Assembly: GCA_937892865.1 (NCBI GenBank)
Contig: CALBJG010000089.1
Location: forward strand, 1-5,494
DNA: 5,494 nucleotides
Direction: 5' to 3'
Source of the DNA: an uncultured Clostridia bacterium
GTDB taxonomy: Bacteria > Bacillota > Clostridia > Oscillospirales > Oscillospiraceae
Position numbers and translations under genes: made by a program. Shown piece by piece: positions 1-5,494 of this stretch (within the stretch, counting starts at the first letter, position 1; each line of letters opens with the position of its first letter). The notes beneath the pieces are model-generated. The model was given only the letters and a program-made list of their open reading frames with translations, was not told where the DNA came from and made no database searches.

Positions 1-44
1 ATTTCCAGAAAACAATTTGAAAAAAAGGTGTTTTTTTTTTTCAA
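1..44 (-). terminator. Possible weak A/T-rich hairpin behind gerA-family gene
   Basis: Seven A's at 20-26 and eleven T's at 31-41 form an inverted repeat, extended by AATTTG on one side and CAATT on the other (about 14-46), with one unpaired base. On the minus strand this lies at and just past the gerA stop and ends in a run of seven T's. The stem is almost entirely A:T, so it would be a poor intrinsic terminator. It may only be a slippage-prone homopolymer tract. No start codon of a following minus-strand gene is visible in these 44 bases. Confidence 0.25.
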
Positions 45-1478
45 TTATTTTTGTTTTTTCTTATCGGCGGGTTTTGTATGCTTTCCCCGCCACTTTTCCT
101 TTACCAGACGCTTTCGCAAGATTGTCTTTTCAAAGGGAATCAAATAAGAAACGCCCAGGCTCTTCATACTTGCCAAATGGAGCAAAATGAGTACAAGTCC
201 CAACACGATGCCGTGCAACCCCATAAAGGACGCAAGGATCGTCAGAAAGAATCGACACACGCGAACAGCAGTTGCCATATCCCGGTTTGGTAATACAAAT
301 CCGCAAATCCCTGCCATACTCACTGCGATCAATGCCACCGGTGATAACAAACCTGCCTCCGCTGCGGCTGTACCTACTACGATACCGCCGATAATGGAAA
401 CGGAATTGCCGATATTCTGCGGCAAGTGGATTCCCGTTTCCTGCAGTAATTCAAAAGCCACAAGCAAGCCCAATGTTTCCCACGCAGCAGAAAACGGAAC
501 TGTCTGTTTACTTTCCATAACCACTTGGCCTAAAATCGGCGGCAACAGTTCCCGGTGATAAACGGTCATTGCAACAAACAGCGCAGGTAATAGCAAATCG
601 ATTGCCAGTGCGATATAGCGCAGGATCCGTGTCCAGGAAGCGGAAATGAAGTCACGGCTTTGGTCTTCCGGGGAGTTCATCAGATAACCGATATCCACTG
701 GAGCAAGGTATCCCACCGGGAGACCGTCTACCAGCAACCCTACCCTGCCGTCCAACAATCCCTGGCTGAATCGATCAGAACGCTCTGTATATTGCAATAA
801 CGGAAAGGCTGTCCACCGGGACCCGGACACATACTCTTCCACTGCGGCAGGTGTTAACAAACCGTCAATGTCAATTTGGTTTAGTCTTTCTTTCATTCTA
901 TTTACCAGTTCCGGATTTGTGATACCCTCGATCCAAAGAACGCTGACGTTGGTCAGTGAACGCCTGCCTACCTGGGTTTCGTAAATTCGCAACTCCGGGG
1001 TACGCAAGTGTCTTCTAATATAGCTGGTATTGGACCGAATGGTTTCCACAAAGGCATCCTTTGCGCCTTTGACTGTATTTTCCGCATCCGGCGCAGATGT
1101 CCCCCGCTTATCCGGCGTTTTGACTTCAAACCCGATTGCGCCCGCGCCCGGAAATAACACTACACAAAAGCCATTGACCAGCAAAAAGGCGATTTGCTCC
1201 AGATCCTTGCAGACAACTGCTACATTATTATATATCATACCTGCCAGCGCGTGTCTGTACAGTTTATCCATACTGTCCGCATTCAAGTGTTGTGTAATGG
1301 GCTTAAAAATGTAATCTGACGCATATGCAGAAGCAATCAGACCGTCAATGGCATAGGCATAGATTTTATATTTGCCGCACTGTAATTCCCGGCGGATAAA
1401 ATCCGCCGCACCTTCAAAAATCTTGCTGACATTTCCGTCCGTCATTTCTCCGGGATACATCGTTGTTCCGTTATCCAT
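45..1478 (-). CDS. GerA-family spore germination protein (GerAA/SpoVAF-like)
   Basis: A 477-residue membrane protein, close to the usual 480-500 residues of the GerA/SpoVAF family. Members form the A subunit of nutrient germinant receptors, or the related SpoVAF, in the spore inner membrane. Seen in the sequence: a soluble N-terminal half with the family pattern FVETIRSNTSYIRRHLR (143-159), GRRSLTNVSVLWIEGI (171-186) and LLDGRVGLLVDGLP (241-254), then SPED (269-272). The C-terminal half is membrane-embedded, with hydrophobic segments near 287-307, 357-378, 380-396 and 408-434, including ETGIHLPQNIGNSVSIIGG (347-365). The tail is basic, ending DKKKQK. The first Met is preferred because AGAGGTGA lies just upstream; Met7 has no SD. 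It is transcribed away from mnmE, with no gerB or gerC partner in the window. Family membership is clear; which paralogue (GerAA-type, SpoVAF or orphan) cannot be told from this sequence alone. Confidence 0.93.
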   Translation of the reverse strand: MDNGTTMYPGEMTDGNVSKIFEGAADFIRRELQCGKYKIYAYAIDGLIASAYASDYIFKPITQHLNADSMDKLYRHALAGMIYNNVAVVCKDLEQIAFLLVNGFCVVLFPGAGAIGFEVKTPDKRGTSAPDAENTVKGAKDAFVETIRSNTSYIRRHLRTPELRIYETQVGRRSLTNVSVLWIEGITNPELVNRMKERLNQIDIDGLLTPAAVEEYVSGSRWTAFPLLQYTERSDRFSQGLLDGRVGLLVDGLPVGYLAPVDIGYLMNSPEDQSRDFISASWTRILRYIALAIDLLLPALFVAMTVYHRELLPPILGQVVMESKQTVPFSAAWETLGLLVAFELLQETGIHLPQNIGNSVSIIGGIVVGTAAAEAGLLSPVALIAVSMAGICGFVLPNRDMATAVRVCRFFLTILASFMGLHGIVLGLVLILLHLASMKSLGVSYLIPFEKTILRKRLVKEKWRGKHTKPADKKKQK

Positions 1479-1482
1479 CGTG

Positions 1483-1490
1483 TCACCTCT
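1483..1490 (-). promoter_or_regulatory. Ribosome binding site of gerA-family gene
   Basis: On the minus strand the sequence reads AGAGGTGA followed by CACG and ATG. This is a good SD match close to the start, and it fixes the start codon at 1478-1476 rather than the internal Met codon at 1460-1458. Confidence 0.75.
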
Positions 1491-1531
1491 TGGATATCTT
1501 ACCCAAAAGATGCGATAATATTTTCCCGGAA

Positions 1532-1560
1532 TTGCTTTTAGAAAACATATATGCTATATT
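1532..1560 (+). promoter_or_regulatory. SigA-type extended -10 promoter for mnmE
   Basis: TTGCTT (1532-1537), a 17-base spacer, then TATATT (1555-1560), with a TGn extension at 1552-1554 directly before the -10. This is a near-consensus vegetative promoter whose start point would be near 1567, giving a short leader of about 23 nt that still contains the SD. A second arrangement, TTTAGA (1537-1542) with a 17-base spacer to a perfect TATAAT (1560-1565), overlaps it. Either would drive mnmE and probably the genes behind it. Both exclude the in-frame ATG codon at 1551 from the transcript. Confidence 0.7.
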
Positions 1561-1588
1561 ATAATGTAATGAACTTAAAGGAGAATTC
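1560..1588 (-). promoter_or_regulatory. Candidate forespore (SigG-like) promoter for gerA-family gene
   Basis: On the minus strand GAATT (1588-1584) is followed after 17 bases by CATTATA (1566-1560). The -10 fits the SigG pattern CATnnTA fully, and the -35 matches four of five positions of GnATA-type boxes. gerA operons in Bacillus are known to be SigG-dependent, so the match is sensible, but the region is A/T-rich and chance matches are likely. Transcription would start near 1553, giving a leader of about 75 nt. The site lies wholly within the mnmE promoter and leader region on the other strand. Confidence 0.35.
1577..1583 (+). promoter_or_regulatory. Ribosome binding site of mnmE (decides the start)
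   Basis: AAAGGAG followed by six bases and ATG at 1590. The reading frame is open further upstream, with ATG codons at 1551 and 1569, but neither has an SD and the first lies inside the promoter. The protein beginning MAHVIAAVST at 1590 also aligns with the normal MnmE N-terminus. Confidence 0.9.
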
Positions 1589-1589
1589 T

Positions 1590-2951
1590 ATGGCTCACGT
1601 AATTGCAGCGGTTTCCACCGGCAATCAAATCAGCGCCATCGGCATTCTGCGGCTCACCGGTGACGGTTGCGCGCAGGTTGCCGGAAAGGTGTTTAAATTA
1701 AACAGCGGTTTACCCCTGGAGGAAGCGCCAAACAGAAAACTGATGCTGGGCGTATTGCAGGATGCCCAGGGTCGCATTATCGACCAATGCATGGCAGTGT
1801 ATACCCGTGGACCGCACAGTTACACCGGCGAGGATACTGTGGAAATCCAGTGTCACGGCTCCCCTGCTGTGTTGGCTTCCGGATTGGATGCGCTGTATAA
1901 GGCAGGCGCATTGCCCGCCAAGCGGGGTGAATTTACCAAGCGGGCATTTCTGAACGGACAGTTGGATTTGACCCAGGCAGAAGCGGTGATCGATCTGATC
2001 GAGGCAGAGACTGCCGATGCCGCTGCCAACGCAGCCGGGCAAGTGGGCGGCGTGTTGCAAAAGAAATTGGCGCCCATTTACGACAATTTAGTAGATCTTT
2101 GCAGCCACTTCCACGCGGTTTTGGATTATCCCGATGAGGACATTGAAGATTTTGGTCTTGATAATTATGAAAGTACGCTCCGGGCTGACGAAAAAGCCCT
2201 TGAAACGCTTTTGAAGACTTATGACCAGGGCCGTATCTTGCGGCAGGGTGTTGCCGCTGCGATCGTAGGCAAACCCAATGTGGGCAAGTCCAGCCTTCTG
2301 AATGCATTGGCAGGATACGAGCGCGTGATCGTAACCGAAATAGCCGGCACCACCCGGGACACGGTGGAAGAATCCGTAATGGTAGGTTCGACCCGTTTAC
2401 GGTTGATCGACACAGCCGGCATCCGGGAAACCGACGATAAAATTGAGGCAATGGGTGTTGATCGTTCCAAGAAGGCTGTGGAAAATGCAGACCTTGCCAT
2501 TTTTGTTTGCGATGGCTCTCAGCCGCTGACAGAGGAAGACCGGCAGGTGATCGAATTCTGCGCGGATATGCCCAATGCGGTAGCCCTAATCAACAAGTCA
2601 GATCTGGGGCAGGCTGTGCAACCTTCGGATCTGCCATTTATGAATGTAATTCCCATTTGCGCCAAGACCGGTGAGGGTTTGGATCTGTTTGCCGATGTGG
2701 TAGACCTGCTTTTTGCAGGATCTGCTCCCTGCGACGGATCGATCCTGACCAATCCCCGGCAGTTTGATGCTGTACGCAGAGCCTACGAAGGTATCCACGC
2801 GGCAAGAAAAAGTCTTGCCCTTGGGTTGACACCGGACGCGGTACTGACCGATGTGGAAACTGCGATGGAGGCTATGGGAGAAGTGACCGGCGCTACCATC
2901 CGGGAAGATATTACTGCGCGGATCTTTGAGCGATTCTGCGTTGGAAAATAA
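1590..2951 (+). CDS. mnmE: tRNA modification GTPase MnmE (TrmE)
   Basis: A 453-residue protein of normal MnmE length. MnmE works with MnmG in the cytoplasm to install an aminomethyl or carboxymethylaminomethyl group at C5 of the wobble uridine (U34) of certain tRNAs, using GTP, a methylene-tetrahydrofolate-derived carbon and FAD. Seen in order: the N-terminal folate-binding domain, starting HVIAAVSTGNQISAIGILR and including GEFTKRAFLNGQLDLTQAEA (113-132); a helical region; then the inserted G domain with P-loop GKPNVGKSS (227-235), GTTRDT (253-258), DTAG (274-277), NKSD (335-338) and CAKTG (357-361). The C-terminal CVGK (450-453) carries the conserved cysteine (Cys450). All key motifs are intact. 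mnmG, its usual partner and often its neighbour, is absent from the window. It is divergent from the gerA-family gene and 56 bp upstream of a cysteine desulfurase gene in the same direction. Confidence 0.98.
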   Translation: MAHVIAAVSTGNQISAIGILRLTGDGCAQVAGKVFKLNSGLPLEEAPNRKLMLGVLQDAQGRIIDQCMAVYTRGPHSYTGEDTVEIQCHGSPAVLASGLDALYKAGALPAKRGEFTKRAFLNGQLDLTQAEAVIDLIEAETADAAANAAGQVGGVLQKKLAPIYDNLVDLCSHFHAVLDYPDEDIEDFGLDNYESTLRADEKALETLLKTYDQGRILRQGVAAAIVGKPNVGKSSLLNALAGYERVIVTEIAGTTRDTVEESVMVGSTRLRLIDTAGIRETDDKIEAMGVDRSKKAVENADLAIFVCDGSQPLTEEDRQVIEFCADMPNAVALINKSDLGQAVQPSDLPFMNVIPICAKTGEGLDLFADVVDLLFAGSAPCDGSILTNPRQFDAVRRAYEGIHAARKSLALGLTPDAVLTDVETAMEAMGEVTGATIREDITARIFERFCVGK

Positions 2952-2953
2952 GC

Positions 2954-2960
2954 GAGAGGA
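2954..2960 (+). promoter_or_regulatory. Displaced Shine-Dalgarno-like site before the cysteine desulfurase gene
   Basis: GAGAGGA lies two bases after the mnmE stop, but 47 bases before the cysteine desulfurase ATG at 3008, too far for direct use. The bases right before that ATG (GACAGTTTT) contain no SD. The palindromic element fills the gap. If the hairpin 2964-2998 folds, the unpaired distance shrinks to about 12 nt. That this was the gene's original SD is an inference. Confidence 0.4.
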
Positions 2961-3002
2961 CGGATTGCCACAGCCAGTTTGCGAACTGGCTTCGCAATGA
3001 CA
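2961..3002. repeat. Intergenic palindromic repeat element (CATTGCGA/GGCAATCC type)
   Basis: An imperfect inverted repeat fills most of the mnmE to cysteine desulfurase spacer. The outer arms are ATTGC (2964-2968) and GCAAT (2994-2998). The inner perfect 7-bp arms are GCCAGTT (2973-2979) and AACTGGC (2984-2990), around a TGCG loop, with small unpaired parts CACA and TTC. Read on the minus strand it begins GTCATTGCGA and ends GTGGCAATCCG, like the short dispersed palindromic repeats of that type I know from many bacterial genomes. Only one copy is in this window, so its repeat status is inferred. It could also act as an attenuator or weak terminator behind mnmE, since TTTT follows at 3004-3007. 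Confidence 0.6.
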
Positions 3003-3007
3003 GTTTT

Positions 3008-4135
3008 ATGATTTATTTAGACAATTCTGCCACCACAAAACCCTGCAAGGAGGCTGTGGAGGCTATAACCTGGGCATTGACAGAGGGTTGGGGCAATCCC
3101 AGCGCCCTTTACGGTTTTGGGTTTGATGCCGCCAAGAATCTCCGTACTGCCCGGCTGCAAGTTGCCACCGCTTTGGTCGCAGAACCGGACAGAGTATTCT
3201 TTACATCCGGCGGAACAGAAGCGGACAACTGGGCGCTGATGGGTACTGCCAAACGGTTCGGCAAAAAGAACAAGCACATTGTTTCTACAGCCATTGAGCA
3301 TCCGGCTGTTCTGAATGTGTTGAAAGAACTGGAAGCACAGGGTTTTGAAGTTACCTATCTGCAACCGGACGGTGACGGCCGCATTTCATTGGATGCTTTG
3401 AAAGACGCATTGCGAAAAGATACTTTCCTTGTGTCTGTGATGATGGTAAACAATGAGACCGGAGCGGTGATGCCCATTGACAAAATGGCAAAACTGACCC
3501 ATAAGGTTTGCCCGGATGCCATTTTCCATACCGATGCGGTGCAGGGATTTTTGAAAGTCCCCTTCCAGGCGAAAACCTTGGGCGCTGATCTGATCAGCAT
3601 TTCTTCCCATAAGATCCATGGGCCGAAGGGCGCAGGCGCGCTGTATATCTCTCCCCGGCTTAAATCCTTCCCTGCTCTACTCATTGGCGGCGGGCAGGAA
3701 AACAATTACCGGAGCGGTACGGAAGCCACCCCGGCGATCTTCGGTTTCGGCGCCGCTTGTAAAGCAGTAAACGAAACCTATAAGCAGGATATTATCCGGG
3801 AAAAGGCTTTGTTGGATGGTTTGGTAGAAAAGTTATGTAAACTTAACGGTGTTGTGATCAATGGCTGTCACGAAGCGCCCCACATACTCTCCCTCTCCAT
3901 TCCGGGGATTCCCACACAAAATATTATCAATATTTTGCAGGATGCGCTGATCTGCGTTTCCGCCGGTTCTGCATGCGCCAAAGGTCACCGCAGTCACACA
4001 CTGACCGCAATGAATCTCTCCCCGGAAATTATGGACAGTTCTTTCCGGGTATCCATTTGCAAAGATACCACGGAAGAAGAACTGAATATTCTGATTTCCA
4101 CAATTGAAAAGGATATTCTACCCCGTATAAAATAG
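3008..4135 (+). CDS. Cysteine desulfurase, NifS/IscS family (group I)
   Basis: A 375-residue PLP-dependent enzyme that takes sulfur from L-cysteine as a persulfide and passes it to acceptors for Fe-S clusters or thiolated tRNA. Visible motifs: MIYLDNSATTKP start; SGGTEADN (67-74); EHPAV with His98; NNETG (148-152); HTDAVQ (174-179, Asp176 and Gln179 for PLP); SSHKIHGPKG (199-208) with the PLP lysine Lys202; RSGTE (235-239); and SAGSACAKGHRSHTL (318-332) with catalytic Cys323. The loop of the form SACxKGxxSH resembles clostridial enzymes that I associate with tRNA-thiolation partners such as ThiI, but no acceptor gene (thiI, mnmA, iscU) is in the window, so the pathway is not fixed. The start is set by family alignment, not by an SD; none lies at normal spacing. 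It follows mnmE in the same direction and is probably co-transcribed unless the hairpin between them terminates. Confidence 0.95.
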   Translation: MIYLDNSATTKPCKEAVEAITWALTEGWGNPSALYGFGFDAAKNLRTARLQVATALVAEPDRVFFTSGGTEADNWALMGTAKRFGKKNKHIVSTAIEHPAVLNVLKELEAQGFEVTYLQPDGDGRISLDALKDALRKDTFLVSVMMVNNETGAVMPIDKMAKLTHKVCPDAIFHTDAVQGFLKVPFQAKTLGADLISISSHKIHGPKGAGALYISPRLKSFPALLIGGGQENNYRSGTEATPAIFGFGAACKAVNETYKQDIIREKALLDGLVEKLCKLNGVVINGCHEAPHILSLSIPGIPTQNIINILQDALICVSAGSACAKGHRSHTLTAMNLSPEIMDSSFRVSICKDTTEEELNILISTIEKDILPRIK

Positions 4136-4145
4136 GAGTATAACT

Positions 4146-4664
4146 ATGTATAACGAAGATAATTACCAATTTTGCAGACCCTATCTCCTACCCAATGAAT
4201 CCATTCTTTGGAAAGGCAGACCGGAGAAAGGCAACATCATCACCAAAAGAGAGTTCATTATGATTCCTTTTAGTGTTATGATTTGTGGTTTTAGTTTATT
4301 TTGGGAATCTATGGCACTGAAAAGCGGTCAGATTTTTCCGGTGATTTGGGGATTACCTTTTGTGGCTATTGGTCTTTATATGTTGTTTGGTCGGCACATC
4401 CAGGCCGCCTATCTGCGGGATAAAACTTTCTATGTAGTAACCAACAAGAAAATGATCATCAAAAAAGGTAACAAGATCAACCTATATAACGGATGCGATC
4501 TGCCGCCTATGGAAGTTGAGATCCACAAAAACGGCAACGGTACGATTCTTTTTTATGAAGAGGTTTACAGCAGAAGAGGCCGCCGCCACAGCACCTATAT
4601 TGCTTTGGAAAATTTGAAAGATGTGGCACTGGCGCAAAACGCCGTTAGTTCTATGGAGCGATAA
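4146..4664 (+). CDS. Small membrane protein with bacterial PH-like domain, function unknown
   Basis: A 172-residue protein. The N-terminus has the pattern LLPNESILWKGRPEKG (14-29), typical of bacterial PH-like (bPH_2/YdbT-type) membrane proteins. Two hydrophobic helices follow, about 37-56 and 64-82, separated by a short polar turn. The C-terminal part (about 85-165) looks like a beta-rich PH-like domain: YVVTNKKMIIKKG (96-108), then alternating strands, and a final amphipathic helix with ENLKDVALAQNAV. The likely topology is a membrane hairpin with the domain in the cytoplasm. No enzyme motif is seen and the physiological role is unknown. Its SD, TAGGAG (4133-4138), includes the stop codon of the cysteine desulfurase gene and sits seven bases from the ATG, so the two genes are almost certainly one transcript and may be translationally coupled. 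Confidence 0.82.
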   Translation: MYNEDNYQFCRPYLLPNESILWKGRPEKGNIITKREFIMIPFSVMICGFSLFWESMALKSGQIFPVIWGLPFVAIGLYMLFGRHIQAAYLRDKTFYVVTNKKMIIKKGNKINLYNGCDLPPMEVEIHKNGNGTILFYEEVYSRRGRRHSTYIALENLKDVALAQNAVSSMER

Positions 4665-4670
4665 CAAAAT

Positions 4671-4696
4671 CCCCTCGTTGATTTTTCAACGAGGGG
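4671..4696. terminator. Intrinsic terminator between convergent genes
   Basis: A perfect 11-bp stem, CCCCTCGTTGA (4671-4681) and TCAACGAGGGG (4686-4696), with a TTTT loop. On the minus strand the hairpin is followed by ATTTTGTT, a reasonable U-tract, so it serves proS best. On the plus strand the following GTTAATAAT is a weak tail, but the stem begins only 6 bases after the stop of the PH-domain gene and probably ends that transcript too. It fills nearly the whole 45-bp space between the two genes. Confidence 0.88.
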
Positions 4697-4709
4697 GTTA
4701 ATAATGAAA

Positions 4710-5494
4710 TTAGTAGGCGATGCCCCAGTAGATCATCGTCTTGGCAGGTTTGCCACAGATGGGGCAGGTCTCGCCGAGGTTTTCCTGGGCAAAAGGCATA
4801 CAGCGGGAAGACATACCCGCCTCTTCCTTCATCTTCAGTTCGCACTCCAGTTCGCCGCACCACATGGTCTTGATGAAGCCGCCGTTCTTCTCCTGAAGCT
4901 CCTTTGCCTCCTCCAGAGAATGAGCCTCATAAATATGCTCGTTAAGATTCTTCTTTGCCTTTTCGAACATACCCTGGTGGACCAGTTCCAGTTGCTCTGC
5001 AACGGCTTTTTCCAGGTCAGCCAACGCAACTACAATTTTTTCGCCATCATTACGACGAACCAGGACGCACTGACCGTTCTCCAGGTCACGGGGACCGCAC
5101 TCTACACGCAGAGGCACACCCTTCATTTCGTACTCGGCGCACTTCCAACCCATAGAGTTGTCAGAGTCGTCCAGTTTTACCCGGAAGCCGGCGTTGGCAA
5201 GGCGATCTTTCAAACCGTTGGCTGCTTCCAAAACGCCCTCTTTATGCTGGGCAATGGGCAGGATGATCACCTGAATGGGGGCTACCTTGGGAGGCAGTAC
5301 CAAACCGTTGTTATCGCCGTGGGTCATGATGATACCGCCGATCAGACGGGTGGATACGCCCCAGGATGTCTGATGGGGATTAACCTTTTGATTGTTCTTG
5401 TCGGTGAAGGTAATATCAAAAGCCTTTGCAAAGCCGTCACCGAAGTAGTGGGAAGTACCTGCCTGCAGAGCCTTACGGTCGTGCATCATGCACT
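4710..5494 (-). CDS. proS: Prolyl-tRNA synthetase, class 3 (archaeal/eukaryote-like), C-terminal part
   Basis: About 261 C-terminal residues of a protein normally near 480; the frame continues past the window edge, so the Met codons at 5484-5489 are internal. The enzyme charges tRNA-Pro with proline using ATP in the cytoplasm. Numbering from that Met: KALQAGTSHYFGDGFA (6-21); the class II motif 3 region STRLIGGIIMTHGDNNGLVLPP (46-67); an anticodon-binding domain around PIQVIILPIAQHK (71-83) to RNDGEKIVVALADL (146-159); then a C-terminal zinc-type domain with WCGELEC (210-216) and CPIC (242-245), giving CX4C and CX2C pairs, and an aromatic end GIAY. This C-terminal domain and the lack of a bacterial editing insertion in the visible part mark the class 3 type, common in Clostridia. 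The catalytic N-terminal motifs lie outside the window. It ends on a shared hairpin with the convergent PH-domain gene. Confidence 0.96.
   Translation of the reverse strand, partial: CMMHDRKALQAGTSHYFGDGFAKAFDITFTDKNNQKVNPHQTSWGVSTRLIGGIIMTHGDNNGLVLPPKVAPIQVIILPIAQHKEGVLEAANGLKDRLANAGFRVKLDDSDNSMGWKCAEYEMKGVPLRVECGPRDLENGQCVLVRRNDGEKIVVALADLEKAVAEQLELVHQGMFEKAKKNLNEHIYEAHSLEEAKELQEKNGGFIKTMWCGELECELKMKEEAGMSSRCMPFAQENLGETCPICGKPAKTMIYWGIAY

Noticed and set aside
187..558. Plus-strand open frame opposite the gerA-family gene
   Set aside because: It is antisense to a clear gene, has no SD, and its translation resembles no protein family I know; it is a shadow frame.
1551..1589. In-frame upstream extension of mnmE beginning at ATG 1551 (or 1569)
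   Set aside because: No SD precedes either codon, the first lies within the -10 region of the promoter, and the normal MnmE N-terminus begins at 1590 behind AAAGGAG.
1479..1589. Riboswitch or T-box leader ahead of mnmE
   Set aside because: The likely transcript leader is only about 18-23 nt, too short for such elements, and no structured motif is visible.
1933..2451. Long minus-strand open frame opposite mnmE
   Set aside because: It overlaps the conserved G-domain coding region on the other strand, and its translation, rich in Arg, Pro and Cys, has no recognisable domain.
3355..3705. Minus-strand open frame opposite the cysteine desulfurase gene
   Set aside because: It is antisense to the PLP-lysine and surrounding conserved motifs and lacks an SD; a shadow frame.
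5484..5489. Start codon of a short 259-residue protein
   Set aside because: The protein would begin in the middle of the conserved prolyl-tRNA synthetase core and the frame stays open to the window edge, so it is the interior of a longer gene.
1..5494. CRISPR array, transposase, toxin-antitoxin pair, rRNA or tRNA gene
   Set aside because: No regularly spaced repeats, no transposase or toxin motifs, and no tRNA- or rRNA-like sequence were seen; nearly all the sequence is covered by five recognisable genes.

Overview
The window suggests a spore-forming member of the Firmicutes, class Clostridia (Oscillospirales/Ruminococcaceae-like is my best guess). The reasons are a GerA-family spore germination protein, a class 3 (archaeal/eukaryote-like) prolyl-tRNA synthetase, a clostridial-style cysteine desulfurase active-site loop, purine-rich Shine-Dalgarno (SD) sites, and base composition near 50% GC by eye. 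Genus and species cannot be read from these bases.

Layout from left to right. Positions 1-44 hold an A/T hairpin-like tract behind a minus-strand gerA-family gene (45-1478). A 111-bp divergent spacer (1479-1589) carries a good SigA-type promoter for mnmE on the plus strand and, in the same bases on the other strand, a candidate sporulation (SigG-like) promoter for gerA. A plus-strand gene run follows: mnmE (1590-2951), a cysteine desulfurase (3008-4135), and a small membrane protein with a bacterial PH-like domain (4146-4664). A strong hairpin at 4671-4696 separates this run from the convergent, minus-strand proS, of which only the C-terminal part lies in the window (4710-5494).

How the genes fit together. 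MnmE installs the carboxymethylaminomethyl-type group at C5 of the tRNA wobble uridine. A cysteine desulfurase can supply sulfur for 2- or 4-thiouridine in tRNA, so a shared tRNA-modification theme is plausible, but neither mnmG nor a thiouridylase gene (mnmA or thiI) is present here. The PH-domain gene has no assigned role. gerA acts in the spore inner membrane and is probably expressed in the forespore, unlike its housekeeping neighbour.

The most unusual structure is a compact inverted-repeat element at about 2961-3002, between mnmE and the cysteine desulfurase gene. It lies exactly between an SD-like GAGAGGA and the ATG, leaving the gene with no SD at normal spacing. The element resembles the dispersed CATTGCGA.../...GGCAATCC palindromic repeats of many bacterial genomes. 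Folding it would bring the displaced SD back near the start codon. I see no new multi-gene system; the genes themselves belong to known families.
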